Assembly: GCF_001695575.1 (NCBI RefSeq)
Contig: NZ_LUAX01000005.1
Coordinates: 130,055 to 194,054, forward strand
Source: Vibrio europaeus
GTDB lineage: Bacteria > Pseudomonadota > Gammaproteobacteria > Enterobacterales > Vibrionaceae
Reading direction: 5' to 3'
Length of the DNA stretch: 64,000 nucleotides
Shown here one piece after another: positions 47,098 to 59,523 of the stretch (position 1 is the stretch's first letter; each line of letters starts with the position of its first letter). The position numbers were made by a program, and so were the translations under genes. A model generated the notes under the pieces. That model had not been told where the DNA came from, did not search any database, and saw only the letters and a list, made by a program, of their open reading frames with translations.

Positions 47098-47895
47098 ATG
47101 TCGTTATTTAAGAAAACCCTGGCCAGTTTTGGTATTGGATCTGCAAAGGTAGACTCTGTTTTGCAGCAAGAGGTTTTGTACCCAGGACAAAAAGTGAATA
47201 TTACGATTCATGTCTATGGTGGGTCGACAGCACAAGAGATCGATAATATCGATCTCAAGCTCTACTGCCGCTATATCAAAGAGGTGCCAGCTAATCCAGA
47301 TAAGGATAAGCACAATGCAGGGCGCATGCGTCGAGTCCCGACAAGTTATGCCTTAGCTAAGTGGTCACTGCCTTACGCTTTTACTATTAATCCGGGTGAA
47401 ACGCGTGACTTTGAAATCGAGCTCGATGTGCCGTGGAATACGCCAGTTACCATTGGCGACTCTAAGGTGTGGTTGGAAACTGGCTTAGATATTGCGATGG
47501 CAAAAGACCCGACCGACAAAGACATTCTAACGGTCAGGCCTGATCCTCTACTTGATGGTATTTTTACCGCACTTGAAGGGCAAGGTTTGCGTATTCGTCA
47601 GGTAGAGTGTGAAGAAGTTGATGGCTTTGCGATGCCGTTTGTCCAAGAGTTTGAATTTGTTCCGACCACAGGGCCTTTTCATGGCCGATGGCGAGAGCTC
47701 GAAGTGGTGGCATATCGAACTGACGATAAATTACAGATGTGGTTTGAGATCGATCGCCACCGTGAAGGCGCAAAGGGTATGCTTGCGAGCTTATTAGGGA
47801 TTGGTGACTTGAAGCGTCAAATGGAAATTCCTCTCCATACATCTGCGCAAGAGGCGGGTGCACAAGTGATTGCCTACTTGGATGAGCATTCTTAA
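47098..47895 (+). CDS. Spo0M-like (arrestin-fold) protein
   Basis: 265 aa. N-terminal MSLFKKTLASFGIGSAKVDSVL is the family mark; the beta-sandwich continues with LYPGQKVNITIHVYGG and LDVPWNTPVT. The start 47098 has a near-perfect AAGGAGGT ribosome site. Spo0M controls sporulation in Bacillus, but in vibrios its homologues have no known role. Confidence 0.9.
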   Translation: MSLFKKTLASFGIGSAKVDSVLQQEVLYPGQKVNITIHVYGGSTAQEIDNIDLKLYCRYIKEVPANPDKDKHNAGRMRRVPTSYALAKWSLPYAFTINPGETRDFEIELDVPWNTPVTIGDSKVWLETGLDIAMAKDPTDKDILTVRPDPLLDGIFTALEGQGLRIRQVECEEVDGFAMPFVQEFEFVPTTGPFHGRWRELEVVAYRTDDKLQMWFEIDRHREGAKGMLASLLGIGDLKRQMEIPLHTSAQEAGAQVIAYLDEHS

Positions 47896-47986
47896 CCAAA
47901 ACTTAAAAACTTTCAGCTTACAAGTGTAAGCTTAATGTGCCATACTCTTGAGTAATTATTCCATATTTACTCAGAGTAGGGCACGC

Positions 47987-48640
47987 ATGTCTGCTAATCC
48001 TCCCGCTGAATACAGCACGAAAGAAGAGTTCGCTAATACGCTGACCCATGCTCTAGGTATGGTGTTAAGTATTGTTGGCTTGGTTTTACTCTTGCTCAAA
48101 TCGACCGAAAACAATGCGGATACGCTAACGATCACCAGTATGAGTATTTACGGCAGCAGCATGATAGTGCTGTTTCTTGCTTCAACCCTCTATCATGCGA
48201 TTCCTTATAAGCGAGCCAAACGAGCATTAAAAACCTTTGACCACTGCGCTATCTACTTATTGATTGCGGGTAGCTACACGCCATTTTTATTGGTGAGCCT
48301 ACGAACACCGCTGGCTGTAGGGCTAATGGTAGTGATCTGGAGCATTGCTCTATTCGGCATCATTATGAAGCTTGCCTTCGTCTACCGTTTTAAGAAGCTT
48401 TCTTTAGTGACTTATCTAACCATGGGGTGGTTATCGCTGATTGTGATTTACCAATTGGCGATGAACTTATCGGTCGGTGGATTGACTCTGCTTGCCGCAG
48501 GGGGAGTGATTTACTCATTGGGAGTGATCTTCTATGTCGCAAAACGCATCCCTTACAATCATGCTATTTGGCACGGATTTGTTCTAGCAGGATGCGCTTG
48601 CCATTTCTTTGCCATTTATCTCTATGTTGATCCCGTTTAA
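47987..48640 (+). CDS. trhA: TrhA/YqfA, hemolysin III family membrane protein
   Basis: 217 aa with seven membrane helices of the PAQR/hemolysin III superfamily. Conserved residues: [28 protein letters not shown] and HAIWHGFV near the C-terminus. E. coli TrhA affects membrane-lipid energy homeostasis. Start at 47987 after AGGG. Ends 4 bases into the convergent trkH gene. Confidence 0.9.
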   Translation: MSANPPAEYSTKEEFANTLTHALGMVLSIVGLVLLLLKSTENNADTLTITSMSIYGSSMIVLFLASTLYHAIPYKRAKRALKTFDHCAIYLLIAGSYTPFLLVSLRTPLAVGLMVVIWSIALFGIIMKLAFVYRFKKLSLVTYLTMGWLSLIVIYQLAMNLSVGGLTLLAAGGVIYSLGVIFYVAKRIPYNHAIWHGFVLAGCACHFFAIYLYVDPV

Positions 48641-50082
48641 CGTCGCCAAAATGCTGGGAAAAATAGGACAAGCAAGGTCAAAATTTCCAGCCTTCCCATC
48701 AACATCCCTAGGCTTAGTAGCCATTTAGCGGCGTCTGGCAGTGGAGCAAAGTTACCAGTTGGACCGATGACTGACCCCATACCCGGTCCAACATTGGCAA
48801 CCGCAGTAATAGAACCAGAGATACTGGTGATTGGGTCGAGTCCCATAGCGCTGAGGCCACCCGCAATTGCAATGATGGTGATAAAAAACGTCAAACCAAA
48901 GGCGACAACCGAACGGACGATATCGTCGTTCACGGGGCGGTGATTATAGCGTTGAACAAACACTCCTGATGGATGAACCAGCTTCATCATCTGTTTGTTG
49001 AGTAGCGTCAGGGCAATCTGAAAACGGAAAATTTTAATCCCGCCAGAGGTTGAACCTGAACAGGCACCTGCCATCATAAGAAATGCGAAGAGTGTGGTCG
49101 GTAGTGCGCCCCATGCGGTGAAATCTTCCAAGCCAAAGCCTGTCGTGGTAACCACTGAGACAATGTTGAACATGGATACTCGAAGTGCATCTAAAACGGC
49201 ATAACCATCTCTGAACACTAACCAAGCCGCGATGATTAAGCTGCTAACCAAGAACAAGTAGCTAAATCCACGCACTTGCGCATCTTTGACTAATTCATTT
49301 AGACGGCGCTTTCTAATCGCTGCAACAAACAGTAAGAACGGCAAGCCACCCAAAAACATAAATAGCGTTGCTACCCAATGCGCACCATTAGAGAAATGGT
49401 TCATCGAACCATCTGAGGTGGAGTAGCCACCGGTGGATAGGGTGGTAAAGGCGTGGTTGATCGCTTCAAACAGATTCATCCCTGTGAGAAGGTAGCCAAC
49501 TATGCATAAACCCGTCAGTGATAAGTAAACCGCGACAATGTTCTTTGCCACCGTTTTGGCTCGTGGGCTGCTCTTATCTGACCAATCGGAGGATTCGGTG
49601 TGGAAGAGTTTCATACCACCGACGTTAAGCATAGGTAGTACCGCAACCGCCATCACGATAAAGCCAATCCCACCTAACCATTGCAGTATCGAGCGCCACA
49701 ATAAAATGCTCGGTGCCATATTATCTAGGCCACTGAGTACGGTTGAACCCGTGGTTGTAATGCCCGACATGGTCTCAAAGTAAGCATCGGTAAAGCTGAT
49801 GTGATTGATAAACACAAAAGGTAGCGCTGCGAACGCACTGGCGATGGTCCACACCAAACTGGTGATAAGGAACATATCGCGCACACTGAGCTTAAATTGT
49901 TTGGTGCGGCCAATCGTCAAACAGGCAAAAGCGGCGGTATGAGTAATGATAACAGCCTGGCCAAACTCTAAAAACCCAGACGTACCTGTGATGAAGGCGA
50001 CCAATGTTGGTACGTACATGAACAGGGCTAGCTTAGATAACACTAGCCCGATAACAAACAGTACAGGACGGAAATTGACCAT
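48637..50082 (-). CDS. trkH: Trk potassium uptake channel subunit TrkH
   Basis: 481 aa integral membrane K+ channel subunit. The four selectivity loops are visible: [37 protein letters not shown] and [12 protein letters not shown]. Works with TrkA and is 9 bp downstream of trkA. Confidence 0.98.
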   Translation of the reverse strand: MVNFRPVLFVIGLVLSKLALFMYVPTLVAFITGTSGFLEFGQAVIITHTAAFACLTIGRTKQFKLSVRDMFLITSLVWTIASAFAALPFVFINHISFTDAYFETMSGITTTGSTVLSGLDNMAPSILLWRSILQWLGGIGFIVMAVAVLPMLNVGGMKLFHTESSDWSDKSSPRAKTVAKNIVAVYLSLTGLCIVGYLLTGMNLFEAINHAFTTLSTGGYSTSDGSMNHFSNGAHWVATLFMFLGGLPFLLFVAAIRKRRLNELVKDAQVRGFSYLFLVSSLIIAAWLVFRDGYAVLDALRVSMFNIVSVVTTTGFGLEDFTAWGALPTTLFAFLMMAGACSGSTSGGIKIFRFQIALTLLNKQMMKLVHPSGVFVQRYNHRPVNDDIVRSVVAFGLTFFITIIAIAGGLSAMGLDPITSISGSITAVANVGPGMGSVIGPTGNFAPLPDAAKWLLSLGMLMGRLEILTLLVLFFPAFWRR

Positions 50083-50091
50083 AACCCTTGC

Positions 50092-51468
50092 CTAAAGGAA
50101 GAACGGACTCGGTTGGAATAGGGCTTCTACGTCTGGGACGTATTTCTTGTCGACCAAGAACATCACCACATGGTCATCTTGTTCGATAACGGTACGGTCG
50201 TGGGCAATCAGTACTTCCTCACCACGGACAATCGCACCAATGGTGGTACCTGGTGGAAGCTTGATATCACCAATCGCGCGACCAACAACTTTCGATGTGG
50301 TTTCGTCACCGTGTGCAATGGCTTCGATTGCTTCTGCAGCCCCTCGGCGCAGTGAAGATACGTTAACAATATCGGCACGGCGGACGTGTGTCAGCAATGC
50401 AGAAATCGTTGCTTGTTGTGGTGAAATAGCGACATCGATAGCGCCACCCTGTACAAGATCGACATAAGCACCTCGCTGAATCAGTACCATCACTTTTTTG
50501 GCTCCCATGCGTTTCGCAAGCATGGCAGACATAATGTTGGTTTCATCTTCGTTGGTGAGAGCGATAAACACATCGACCTGATCGATGTTTTCTTCAGCAA
50601 GGAGTTCCTGATCTGCCGCATCACCGCAGAACACTATGGTATTTTCTAGTTCTTCTGACAGCTTTTCCGCACGTTGGTAGCTATGTTCAATCAGCTTAAC
50701 GCTGTAGAGCTGTTCTAAGCGGCGAGCAAGGCTAGCACCGATGTTACCGCCACCGACAATCATAATACGGCGGTAAGGCTTCTCAAGACGTTGTAGTTCA
50801 CTCATTACTGAGCGGATGTGATTGCTAGCCGCGACGAAGAAGACTTCATCGTCAGCTTCAATGATGGTGGTGCCCTGTGGTCGAATTGGTCGGCCTTGGC
50901 GGAAAATCGCCGCAACGCGCGTGTCGATATGTGGCATATGCTCACGTAGGGCAGACAGTGCATTACCAACCAGTGGTCCACCATAGTAGGCTTTTACGGC
51001 TACCAAGCTTACTTTCTGCTCAGCAAAGCTCACAACTTGCAGTGCCCCCGGGTATTGAATCAAGCGTTCAATGTAGCTAGTGACTAGCTCTTCTGGTGCA
51101 ATCAAGTGATCGACGGGTACAGCGCCCGACTGGAACAAAGCTTCCTTCTCAGATAGGTACTGCGGGGAGCGAATTCGCGCAATTCGGTTGGGAGTGTTAA
51201 ACAGTGTAAAAGCCACCTGACAGGCAGCCATATTGGTTTCATCCATATTGGTGACGGCAACCAACATGTCAGCATCTTGAGCACCAGCTTCACGCAACAC
51301 GTCTGGGTGGCTAGCATAACCATTCACGACACGCAGGTCGTACTTATCTTGTAGCTCGCGCAGACGATCTGAGTTGCGGTCTACAATGGTGATGTCGTTG
51401 TTCTCGCCAACTAGGTTTTCCGCCAGTGTGCCGCCAACCTGACCTGCACCAAGGATGATGATTTTCAT
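50092..51468 (-). CDS. trkA: Trk potassium uptake NAD-binding protein TrkA
   Basis: 458 aa cytoplasmic gating subunit with duplicated RCK domains: [13 protein letters not shown] at the N-terminus and [15 protein letters not shown] about residue 239. Each RCK is followed by a TrkA-C domain. Binds NAD(H)/ATP to regulate TrkH. In an operon with trkH. Confidence 0.98.
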   Translation of the reverse strand: MKIIILGAGQVGGTLAENLVGENNDITIVDRNSDRLRELQDKYDLRVVNGYASHPDVLREAGAQDADMLVAVTNMDETNMAACQVAFTLFNTPNRIARIRSPQYLSEKEALFQSGAVPVDHLIAPEELVTSYIERLIQYPGALQVVSFAEQKVSLVAVKAYYGGPLVGNALSALREHMPHIDTRVAAIFRQGRPIRPQGTTIIEADDEVFFVAASNHIRSVMSELQRLEKPYRRIMIVGGGNIGASLARRLEQLYSVKLIEHSYQRAEKLSEELENTIVFCGDAADQELLAEENIDQVDVFIALTNEDETNIMSAMLAKRMGAKKVMVLIQRGAYVDLVQGGAIDVAISPQQATISALLTHVRRADIVNVSSLRRGAAEAIEAIAHGDETTSKVVGRAIGDIKLPPGTTIGAIVRGEEVLIAHDRTVIEQDDHVVMFLVDKKYVPDVEALFQPSPFFL

Positions 51469-51490
51469 ACACTAATCTCGTTTAACTACT

Positions 51491-51518
51491 GAAAAGGCGG
51501 CGACTATCGTCACCGCCT
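51491..51518 (-). terminator. Hairpin between rsmB and trkA
   Basis: AGGCGGTGAC-GATA-GTCGCCGCCT followed by TTTTC in the leftward direction; likely terminates fmt-rsmB transcripts or limits readthrough to trkA. Confidence 0.65.
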
Positions 51519-51525
51519 AACTGTA

Positions 51526-52806
51526 TTACGCGTTTTTGATCAATACTGCGTAGTAGAAGCCGTCCATATCCTCTTCGCCAGGTAAGATTTGGCGTCCTGG
51601 ATTGTTGATATCAGAACCCACTAAGGTTGCGTTATCAGTGCGCTCAAGGAAAGCTTTTACTTGTAGTACGTTTTCTTTTGGAGTAATTGAACAAGTGGCG
51701 TAAACCATAGTGCCGCCCACCTTTAATTGGCTCCACATTGCATCCATAATTTCACTTTGTAGCTCAGCTAAGGCGTCAATGTCGTTTGCTCGACGTAACC
51801 ACTTAATATCTGGGTGGCGTCGAATAACGCCCGTTGCTGAACAAGGTGCATCAAGCAGAATGCGGTCAAATTTTTCGCCTATCCACCACTCTTGAGGGTA
51901 GCGAGCGTCACCACAAATAACATCGGCACGCAGTTGAAGGCGTTCTAGGTTGTCATAGACGCGATCAAGACGTTTGGCGTCACAATCAATCGCAACCACT
52001 TCAGTATCTTCCGTATGCTCAAGAATATGCGCGGTTTTACCGCCTGGCGCAGCACAACAATCGAGAATCAGCTCACCATTTTGTGGCTGCAGATAGTTTA
52101 CTGACAACTGAGCCGCAGCGTCTTGTACCGATACCCAACCACGATCGAAACCTGGAAGAAGCGTCACGTCACAAGGCGAGGCCAATTTTATGGCATCAGC
52201 AGCTTCTGGGTGAATGCTGCATTCAATGTTTTCATCTTTCAGCAGTTCTAGATATTCATCACGAGTATGGTGCTGGCGATTTACACGCAGCCACATAGGT
52301 GCTTTGCTATTGTTCGCTTCGACTAATTGTTCCCACTGCTCTGGGTAGCTCTCACGTAGCATGTTAAGCAGCCAATTTGGGTGACCATATTTGCCCGCGT
52401 TGTGGCTAACTGCTTTTTCATCTAGCTCTTCTTGCTCGCGAAGGTAGCTGCGCAGTACTGCATTGATTAAGCCGCGTAGGCTTGGACCTTTCAACGTCTT
52501 AGTACCTTCAACCGTTTCAGCGACTGCAGCATGTGCTGGAATACGCATGAAACTCAGTTGGTAAATTCCGACCAAAATAAGATGGTGGAAAACACGCTTT
52601 TTCCCTTTGAGTGGATTTTCCATTAGCTCGTTCGCAATGGACTCCAAACGTGGCAAGTAACGTAGCGCGCCATAACAGATCTCTTGTAACAGTGCATGGT
52701 CTCTTGGTCTGATGGTCTTTTGCGCCGCAGGTAATGCGTGTGAAAGAGATTGGCCTTTGTCGACCACTTGGAATAGGACGTTGGCTGCAGCAGCGCGAAC
52801 ATTCAT
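51526..52806 (-). CDS. rsmB: 16S rRNA m5C967 methyltransferase RsmB
   Basis: 426 aa. N-terminal NusB-like RNA-binding domain; SAM motif [11 protein letters not shown] (about 250); catalytic cysteines in DAPCSATG and YATCSI. Methylates C967 of 16S rRNA. Third gene of def-fmt-rsmB. Confidence 0.97.
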   Translation of the reverse strand: MNVRAAAANVLFQVVDKGQSLSHALPAAQKTIRPRDHALLQEICYGALRYLPRLESIANELMENPLKGKKRVFHHLILVGIYQLSFMRIPAHAAVAETVEGTKTLKGPSLRGLINAVLRSYLREQEELDEKAVSHNAGKYGHPNWLLNMLRESYPEQWEQLVEANNSKAPMWLRVNRQHHTRDEYLELLKDENIECSIHPEAADAIKLASPCDVTLLPGFDRGWVSVQDAAAQLSVNYLQPQNGELILDCCAAPGGKTAHILEHTEDTEVVAIDCDAKRLDRVYDNLERLQLRADVICGDARYPQEWWIGEKFDRILLDAPCSATGVIRRHPDIKWLRRANDIDALAELQSEIMDAMWSQLKVGGTMVYATCSITPKENVLQVKAFLERTDNATLVGSDINNPGRQILPGEEDMDGFYYAVLIKNA

Positions 52807-52878
52807 GATGAATACCTTAAATTAAGGGAGGGTGTCTCCACCCTCAAAATGTACGTTCCCCAATAAGGGAGAATATGT

Positions 52879-53826
52879 TTAAACCAGCTGAGTGCCGACT
52901 TCAAACCAGCTTGCACGCGAGTTCAAGATATCTTGAACAGACATCGCTTTCTTACCTGGAACTTGTAGTTGTTCTAAAACCAGTACGCCATTGCCAGTAG
53001 CAATGTAGATACCGCTTTTATCTGCTTGCAAGATAGTACCAGCAGGTTGAGTTGTTGACTGCTCATCGACCCGGCTTTGCCATACTTTGATGCTGTTCTC
53101 TGCAGCGATAAAGTGGCTCATTGGCCAAGGGTTGAAAGCACGAACGCAGCGCTCGATATACGCAGCATCGTCATTCCAGTCAATGCGGGCTTCTTCTTTG
53201 CTCAGTTTCTTAGCATAGTTTGCCAGTGTATCGTCTTGCTTCTCTGGTACCGCTTTACCTAGGGCAAGATCTGCTAAACATTCAACTAATGCTTGCGGGC
53301 CAAGTTCTGCCAGCTTTTCGTACATAGAAGTACTGGTATCACTAGCTTCAATTGGTAAAGTCGCTACCTTGAGCATATCACCGGTATCTAAACCGATATC
53401 CATTTGCATGATGGTCACGCCTGTTTCTGCGTCTCCCGCCCAAATAGAGCGTTGGATCGGCGCAGCACCACGCCAGCGTGGCAGAATTGAACCGTGAACG
53501 TTGATGCAGCCTAGTTTTGGCGTATCAAGTACCGCTTGTGGAAGTAGCATGCCGTAAGCCACCACCACCATGATGTCTGCGTTTAAATCTTCCAGCTCTT
53601 GTTTGGCTTCATCAGACTTAAAGTTTTCTGGCTGATAAACGGGAATATTATGCTCAAGGGCTAATTGCTTAACAGGTGGCGCTGCCAGTTTCTTACCACG
53701 ACCAGCAGGACGGTCAGGGTTAGTGTATACAGCAATGACATCGTGCTCCGAAGACAACAACGCCGCCAAGTGACGGGCGGCGAAATCCGGAGTACCAGCA
53801 AAAACAATTTTCAAAGGTTTGCTCAA
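52879..53826 (-). CDS. fmt: Methionyl-tRNA formyltransferase
   Basis: 315 aa. Formylates initiator Met-tRNA with 10-formyl-THF. Catalytic region [18 protein letters not shown] (about 105-122) and C-terminal tRNA-binding domain are present. In the conserved def-fmt pair, 27 bp after def. Confidence 0.98.
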   Translation of the reverse strand: MSKPLKIVFAGTPDFAARHLAALLSSEHDVIAVYTNPDRPAGRGKKLAAPPVKQLALEHNIPVYQPENFKSDEAKQELEDLNADIMVVVAYGMLLPQAVLDTPKLGCINVHGSILPRWRGAAPIQRSIWAGDAETGVTIMQMDIGLDTGDMLKVATLPIEASDTSTSMYEKLAELGPQALVECLADLALGKAVPEKQDDTLANYAKKLSKEEARIDWNDDAAYIERCVRAFNPWPMSHFIAAENSIKVWQSRVDEQSTTQPAGTILQADKSGIYIATGNGVLVLEQLQVPGKKAMSVQDILNSRASWFEVGTQLV

Positions 53827-53853
53827 GGTACCTTCCTTCTATTTAATTAGCGA

Positions 53854-54375
53854 TTAGGCTTTGCTTGCATTCTTCTCGTTGAAGCGCTTGATCTTAGCTA
53901 GCTTGTCTTGAATACGCTTGCGCTTTAAAGGCGAAAGGTAGTCAACAAACAGTTTGCCTTCTAAGTGGTCAAGTTCATGCTGAACACAAATAGCTAATAG
54001 ATCATCAGCTTCAAATGTGTACTCTTCACCATCACGGTTAAGTGCTTTTACCGTCACTTCCGCTGCGCGTGGCACCAATGCACGTGCACCAGGGACAGAC
54101 AGACAGCCCTCTTCGATACCATCTTCGCCGCGTTTTTCTAAGATTTCTGGATTAATCAGAACCATAGGCTCATCACGTGTTTCAGAAATATCGATAACAA
54201 CGATACGTTGGTGGAAATCAACCTGGGTTGCTGCCAGACCAATACCTTCTTCGTCGTACATGGTTTCAATCATGTCATCAACGAACTTTTGAATCTCAGG
54301 TGTCACTTCTTCTACCGGCTTAGCCACGGTGCGAAGACGATCATCTGGGAATGTTAATACTTGTAATACAGACAT
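53854..54375 (-). CDS. def: Peptide deformylase
   Basis: 173 aa Fe2+ enzyme removing the N-formyl group. Three motifs: [18 protein letters not shown] and QHELDHLEG (metal-binding Cys/His). Start [14 protein letters not shown] at 54375; an upstream ATG at 54450 gives a non-conserved extension and is rejected. First gene of def-fmt-rsmB. Confidence 0.98.
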   Translation of the reverse strand: MSVLQVLTFPDDRLRTVAKPVEEVTPEIQKFVDDMIETMYDEEGIGLAATQVDFHQRIVVIDISETRDEPMVLINPEILEKRGEDGIEEGCLSVPGARALVPRAAEVTVKALNRDGEEYTFEADDLLAICVQHELDHLEGKLFVDYLSPLKRKRIQDKLAKIKRFNEKNASKA

Positions 54376-54551
54376 ATACACTCGAAATGTTGAACTGTGC
54401 CGAATCAGGATAAACCTCGTTGGCTCAATTCTAGACATTTTAGACCCCAAATGACAGCATCAATGCGCTTTTTGAGCCGCTTCTCTTTGTTGTTTACACT
54501 CAGTTTAACAGGGAATGCCGTAAGGATAGGTCGCTGATAGGGAGTCGAAAC

Positions 54552-55577
54552 ATGTTACGTATTTGGCGAGGTCTGTTTGTTGTCGTGTTGGTGATTATCG
54601 TTAATGGGGTCAGTGCTCAAGAAGGGGCTCTATTGATTAACAAACAAGCGCCGAAAACTTATACCGTCGTCAAAGGTGATACCTTGTGGGATATTTCAGC
54701 GCTGTATCTCGAAAGCCCGTGGCAGTGGCCGCGCTTATGGCAATTAAATTCGAACATAGTAAGCCCGCATCTGATCTCTCCCGGAGATAAACTGACTCTT
54801 GTGTGGCGAGAAGGACAACCAAAACTGATTTTAAAACCTGTGGTCAGTTTGACGCCTGCTATTCACCAACGAGCAAAACAACCCATCTCCGTCATTAAAC
54901 CGCAGCATATCCTACCTTTCATTGAACATGATCTGTTGTTGGAGGGGGAAGCAATTAATGAAATGAGTCGAGTGATTGGCAATAGTACCGGAAATCAACT
55001 GATGGATTCACAAAATGCCATCTATATTTCGGCTCACCAAGTCGCTCAAGAGTGGGGAATCTATCGTTTAATGAATGAGTTTAAACGAGCAGACAAAACC
55101 GCCAAAGTGGTAAGAAAAATAGCTCATGGACAACTTGTTGCTAGTGATGAGCGATACTCCTCGCTGCGTTTGACTAAGCAAAGCCATGAAGTAGTGGTGG
55201 GCGATATCGCTATGCCAATATTACAGCCTTCGAACTCAACCACTTCGCTAAGCTTAACCCCTGTCTCTGGGCAAATTGATAAGGTTGAGATTCTCGGAGC
55301 GGTAGAAGATACCCATTACGTTGGCAAAGACCAAGCGGTGGTGGTTAATCGTGGTGAGTTAGATGGTGTTAAACAAGGCAGTGTGTTTGAACTGTTTAAC
55401 TCGGGCACTGGTAACTTTACTCATCGTACAAATAACACATCAATCCCTTTTCCTGATAGGCGTATTGGCCACATGATGGTTGTCCGCCCTTATCAGCACT
55501 TTAGTATCGCTATCATTACCGACAGTTCAGAAGCGGTCAGTATCGAGACCAAGGTTCACTCTCCAAGGGGTCGGTAA
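54552..55577 (+). CDS. LysM-domain envelope protein
   Basis: 341 aa. Signal peptide (about 1-22), then LysM at residues ~35-80 (YTVVKGDTLWDISALYL ... PHLISPGDKLTL), which binds peptidoglycan, and a long C-terminal region without known domain. Between divergent def and the dprA gene, 3 bp upstream of the latter. The gene is conserved next to dprA in many gammaproteobacteria. Confidence 0.88.
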   Translation: MLRIWRGLFVVVLVIIVNGVSAQEGALLINKQAPKTYTVVKGDTLWDISALYLESPWQWPRLWQLNSNIVSPHLISPGDKLTLVWREGQPKLILKPVVSLTPAIHQRAKQPISVIKPQHILPFIEHDLLLEGEAINEMSRVIGNSTGNQLMDSQNAIYISAHQVAQEWGIYRLMNEFKRADKTAKVVRKIAHGQLVASDERYSSLRLTKQSHEVVVGDIAMPILQPSNSTTSLSLTPVSGQIDKVEILGAVEDTHYVGKDQAVVVNRGELDGVKQGSVFELFNSGTGNFTHRTNNTSIPFPDRRIGHMMVVRPYQHFSIAIITDSSEAVSIETKVHSPRGR

Positions 55578-55580
55578 TTT

Positions 55581-56699
55581 GTGACCAATGAAGAGCTCGC
55601 GGCATGGCTGTCGCTCAACTTTACCCCTAGAGTCGGTCCGAAAACCTTTTCTCACCTGCTCGCAATAGACTCACCGTTAAACATTGTTCAATCTGAACTT
55701 CCTGCACTTTTAGCACTTGGATTAAGCACACAACAGGCTAACTATCTAAAAAACTGTGCGGTGAAAGAGGTTGAGCAGTGCTTTGAGTGGCAACAACAAT
55801 CTGCTCAACACAATATCATTACTAAGCAAGAGAGTACCTACCCGGCGTTACTTGAACAGGCGGTAGGCTCTCCTCCGGTTTTATTCGTTCAAGGAGATTT
55901 GAGTTGTTTATCTGAACCTCAAATTGCGATGGTCGGTAGTCGCAATGCCAGTCCTGAAGGGCTTAATACCGCGCGAAGCTTTGCTCGTGCTTTGGTTGAG
56001 CAAGGCCTGACAGTCACAAGTGGTTTGGCCCTTGGTGTGGATGGCTACGCCCATGATGGGGCGCTGCAAGGGGGAGGGCGTACACTCGCGGTTCTCGGTA
56101 GCGGTCTAGAAACTATTTACCCAGCTAGACATCGTGAACTTGCTAGGAGAATCGTTGATAGTGGAGGGGCGCTTGTTTCGGAGTTTCATCCTCAAGCGAA
56201 GCCTAAAGCCGATCATTTTCCGCGCCGCAATCGAATTATCAGTGGCCTTTCTGTTGGAGTGCTGGTGGTTGAAGCCGCAGAGAAAAGTGGCTCCTTGATT
56301 ACGGCGCGCTATGCCATAGAGCAAGGGCGTGACGTGTTTGCTATTCCGGGCTCTATCCACGATTCAAATGCACGCGGCTGTAACCTGTTGATTAAGCAAG
56401 GTGCGTGCTTGGTGATGCAAGTTCAGGACATAGTTGATGAAATAGAGACGCTTTTACGCTGGTCTAATTCCGGTAAGCCACCGATTCAGAATGAACTTTT
56501 CGAAGAAATAGATAGTAAAGAAGAATTGCCATTTCCTCTGCTGTTAGCTAACGTAGGAAGTAAGGCTATACCAGTTGATATTCTTGCAAACAGGACCAAT
56601 ATACCTGTGCAGGACGTCATGATGCAGCTCTTGGAGCTTGAGCTTTCAGGGCATGTTGTTGCAGTTTCCGGTGGCTATATTCGAAAGGGGAGGGGCTAG
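55581..56699 (+). CDS. dprA: DNA-protecting protein DprA
   Basis: 372 aa. Loads RecA on incoming single-stranded DNA in transformation. SAM-like N-terminus, Rossmann-type core with [18 protein letters not shown] and [12 protein letters not shown], and a C-terminal winged helix. GTG start. With comM nearby this fits a naturally competent Vibrio. Confidence 0.96.
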   Translation: MTNEELAAWLSLNFTPRVGPKTFSHLLAIDSPLNIVQSELPALLALGLSTQQANYLKNCAVKEVEQCFEWQQQSAQHNIITKQESTYPALLEQAVGSPPVLFVQGDLSCLSEPQIAMVGSRNASPEGLNTARSFARALVEQGLTVTSGLALGVDGYAHDGALQGGGRTLAVLGSGLETIYPARHRELARRIVDSGGALVSEFHPQAKPKADHFPRRNRIISGLSVGVLVVEAAEKSGSLITARYAIEQGRDVFAIPGSIHDSNARGCNLLIKQGACLVMQVQDIVDEIETLLRWSNSGKPPIQNELFEEIDSKEELPFPLLLANVGSKAIPVDILANRTNIPVQDVMMQLLELELSGHVVAVSGGYIRKGRG

Positions 56700-56701
56700 C
56701 T

Positions 56702-57181
56702 ATGATGATGGATATCTTAATGTATCTATTCGAAACCTACATCCATAGCGATGCAGAGTTACAAGTCAATCAAGATGAGCTAGAAGACGAGCTTCTTCGC
56801 GCAGGCTTTCATCAAAAAGACATTTACAAAGCCCTTGTCTGGCTAGAAGAGCTAGCAGCACTGCAGCAAAGTGAAACCCACTCTGCGATCTCGGTGTGCA
56901 GCACTTCGAACTCGACTCGTATTTATACAAGCAAAGAGTGTGAGCGCTTAAGTATAGAGTGCCGCGGCTTTTTGACCTTCTTAGAGCAAGTTAATGTCCT
57001 CACGACTGAAACTCGTGAGATGGTTATTGACCGCATTATGGGCCTAGAGACGGACGAGTTTGAGCTTGATGATCTGAAATGGATTGTGCTTATGGTGCTA
57101 TTTAATGTACCAGGCAATGAGAATGCATACACACTTATGGAAGAGCTGCTGTATACCAAAGAACAAGGTATCCTTCACTAA
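56702..57181 (+). CDS. smg: Smg/DUF494 family protein
   Basis: 159 aa helical protein. Starts [17 protein letters not shown], the family signature. Two bases after dprA. Function unknown; consistently found with def/fmt/dprA. Confidence 0.9.
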   Translation: MMMDILMYLFETYIHSDAELQVNQDELEDELLRAGFHQKDIYKALVWLEELAALQQSETHSAISVCSTSNSTRIYTSKECERLSIECRGFLTFLEQVNVLTTETREMVIDRIMGLETDEFELDDLKWIVLMVLFNVPGNENAYTLMEELLYTKEQGILH

Positions 57182-57196
57182 CCTTTCTGAGTTGAT

Positions 57197-57781
57197 ATGA
57201 GCAATAAAATTGATCATCAGCTGTTTTCAGCCCATGAACATGCGCTAGAGCACCAAGCTTGCCCTAAATGCCAAAGTGAACAGCGCGAAGGTGAACTTCA
57301 CCTTCGTCATGGTAAGCATGGTCCTTTCTTAGGTTGCGATCAGTACCCTGTGTGTGACTTCATTAAACGTTTGCATCAGAATGATGGTCACATCGTTAAA
57401 GAGCTCGGTGTTGCTTGCCCTGAATGTGGTAACGAGCTTGTTCTCCGTCAGGGGCGCTATGGGATGTTTATTGGCTGTAGTCATTACCCGCAGTGCAATC
57501 ACATCGAGTCTTTGGATCAACCTAAACAAGAACAGCAGCAGCCGGAACACCATACTTGCCCTGAGTGCAATAAAGGTCAGCTTGTGGAGCGTAAAACTCG
57601 TTTTGGTAAGGTTTTCTATGCTTGTGATAACTATCCGAAATGCAAGTTTGCTGTCAATCAGCCGCCGATTTCAGGTCAGTGTGAGAAATGTGGTTTTCCA
57701 CTGCTGATCGAGAAGAAACTCGCAAGTGGTACTAAAAGGCAGTGCGCTGACCGAAAGTGTCACCACACTCAATCTGAATAA
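57197..57781 (+). CDS. Topoisomerase I-type zinc-ribbon protein (YrdD-like)
   Basis: 194 aa composed of four Cys4 zinc ribbons without a catalytic topoisomerase domain: CPKC...C...C, CPEC...GCSHYPQC, CPEC...ACDNYPKC, and a last CEKC...CADRKC. Relates to the C-terminal zinc domain of TopA (E. coli YrdD). Function uncertain, possibly nucleic-acid binding. In the dprA-smg operon. Confidence 0.88.
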   Translation: MSNKIDHQLFSAHEHALEHQACPKCQSEQREGELHLRHGKHGPFLGCDQYPVCDFIKRLHQNDGHIVKELGVACPECGNELVLRQGRYGMFIGCSHYPQCNHIESLDQPKQEQQQPEHHTCPECNKGQLVERKTRFGKVFYACDNYPKCKFAVNQPPISGQCEKCGFPLLIEKKLASGTKRQCADRKCHHTQSE

Positions 57782-57783
57782 TA

Positions 57784-57810
57784 AAAAACGGCGCATGGAG
57801 CGCCGTTTTT
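57784..57810. terminator. Bidirectional terminator between the zinc-ribbon gene and purK
   Basis: AACGGCGC-ATGGA-GCGCCGTT flanked by A- and T-runs, between convergent genes. Confidence 0.85.
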
Positions 57811-57827
57811 GCTATCTATAAACTGAG

Positions 57828-58961
57828 TTATTGTGCGAAGTTTGCAGAAAACTCATGAACAGCAGGAAATGCGTGTTCATCTAACAGATCGGCAAGTGCG
57901 CACAGTTTACGTTGCAGTTCACCGCTGTAATCGCCACACACATTAATGTGACCCATCTTGCGGCCCGTACGTTTCTCTTTGCCATACCAATGAATGTGCA
58001 CTCCATCCATAGCGAGTAATTCGCTCGGTAAGTTATCTTCACCCAAGATATTAATCATTGAAGTTTCACGAATCAGTTTAGTGCTGCCTAGTGGTAATCC
58101 GCATACCGCTCTTAAGTGATTTTCAAACTGACAAGTTTCTGCCCCTTGTTGAGTCCAATGTCCAGAGTTATGCACGCGTGGGGCAATCTCATTGACCAGC
58201 AAGGTGCCGTCGACATCGAAAAATTCAAGGGCTAATACACCAACGTAATCGAGCTTATTTGCGACAGCAGTAAACATCTGTTTTGCTTGTTCTTGCAGTT
58301 CAGTATCTGCGATGGCAGTAGACAGGGTCAGTACACCGTTAGTGTGAACATTCTCAGCTAATGGATAAACAGCAACGCTACCATCTTTGCCACGCGCACC
58401 CACTAGGGAAACTTCACGGTTAAATGGCACGAACTCTTCAGCTACGATCGCTTGAGTTTCAGATGCAGCGATGCACTCGGCCATTTCTGTCCAAATGGTC
58501 TCGATTTGAGCCGGATCTTTTAAACGCCACTGACCTTTACCATCGTACCCGCCGAGCGCACTTTTTAGCACCATAGGGATACCAACGTGTGCAATGGCTT
58601 GGTCAAAGTCTTCACGTGTATTGATGACAAAGTACTTTGCATTGCGTACATTCGCGTCATCAAGCAACTGTTTCTCGATACGACGATCGCCACCTGCTTT
58701 TATCGCTTCAGTCGAAGGTAGGAACTTTCCACTTTGCTCGCAGATTGCCAGAATATCGTGAGGGATATGCTCAAACTCAGCGGTGATAACATCAGCTTGA
58801 GCAATGGCGTTTTCAAGTCCGTGACCAATCACAGTCTGCGTGAGTGGATGAACGATATTTTTACTGCCTACGTCATACGCTGAGATATCAATATTAAGCG
58901 GCGCGCCAGCCAGCGACATCATGCGAGCTAATTGACCAGCACCTAGCACTAAAACATGCAT
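57828..58961 (-). CDS. purK: N5-carboxyaminoimidazole ribonucleotide synthase
   Basis: 377 aa ATP-grasp enzyme converting AIR + HCO3 to N5-CAIR. N-terminal [14 protein letters not shown]-grasp core with [14 protein letters not shown] and [13 protein letters not shown]. 3 bp after purE. Confidence 0.97.
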   Translation of the reverse strand: MHVLVLGAGQLARMMSLAGAPLNIDISAYDVGSKNIVHPLTQTVIGHGLENAIAQADVITAEFEHIPHDILAICEQSGKFLPSTEAIKAGGDRRIEKQLLDDANVRNAKYFVINTREDFDQAIAHVGIPMVLKSALGGYDGKGQWRLKDPAQIETIWTEMAECIAASETQAIVAEEFVPFNREVSLVGARGKDGSVAVYPLAENVHTNGVLTLSTAIADTELQEQAKQMFTAVANKLDYVGVLALEFFDVDGTLLVNEIAPRVHNSGHWTQQGAETCQFENHLRAVCGLPLGSTKLIRETSMINILGEDNLPSELLAMDGVHIHWYGKEKRTGRKMGHINVCGDYSGELQRKLCALADLLDEHAFPAVHEFSANFAQ

Positions 58962-58964
58962 GAC

Positions 58965-59450
58965 TTAGTCCTCTGCAGGATTTGGGTTCGCTAAAACCGT
59001 TTCTGTCTGTTCAGCGCGGAAGGCTTCAACTTTCGCCATTACAGCTTCATCATGTGTACCAAGAATTTGCGCAGCTAGAATACCTGCATTTGCCGCACCC
59101 GCTTCGCCGATAGCAAGAGTACCAACTGCAATACCTTTTGGCATTTGCACGATGGAGTATAGAGAGTCTAGACCACTAAGTGCGCGGGACTGAACTGGAA
59201 CACCGAGGACTGGCAGTGAAGTGAAGGCTGCCGCCATACCTGGTAAGTGCGCAGCACCGCCAGCACCAGCGATGATTACTTTTAAACCACGCTCTTTAGC
59301 GCTGTTTGCATAGTCTGCAAGAAGTTGAGGGGTACGGTGCGCAGAAACCACTTTAGTTTCGTACTCAACCCCGAATCTGTCTAGCATTTCAGCTGCTAGT
59401 TTCATGGTTGGCCAATCTGATTTAGAACCCATGATGATACCGACTTTCAT
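58965..59450 (-). CDS. purE: N5-CAIR mutase
   Basis: 161 aa. Class I PurE with [13 protein letters not shown] (N-terminus), VSAHRTP and [13 protein letters not shown]. Start at 59450 with AAGGAG; an ATG at 59492 is farther from the family N-terminus. First gene of purEK, downstream of a PurR operator. Confidence 0.97.
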   Translation of the reverse strand: MKVGIIMGSKSDWPTMKLAAEMLDRFGVEYETKVVSAHRTPQLLADYANSAKERGLKVIIAGAGGAAHLPGMAAAFTSLPVLGVPVQSRALSGLDSLYSIVQMPKGIAVGTLAIGEAGAANAGILAAQILGTHDEAVMAKVEAFRAEQTETVLANPNPAED

Positions 59451-59523
59451 CTCAAACTCCTTCAAAGCTGCATAGAATTGGTGAGCAAACATTTTGAGCG
59501 CATTATACGGAGATTTTACACTT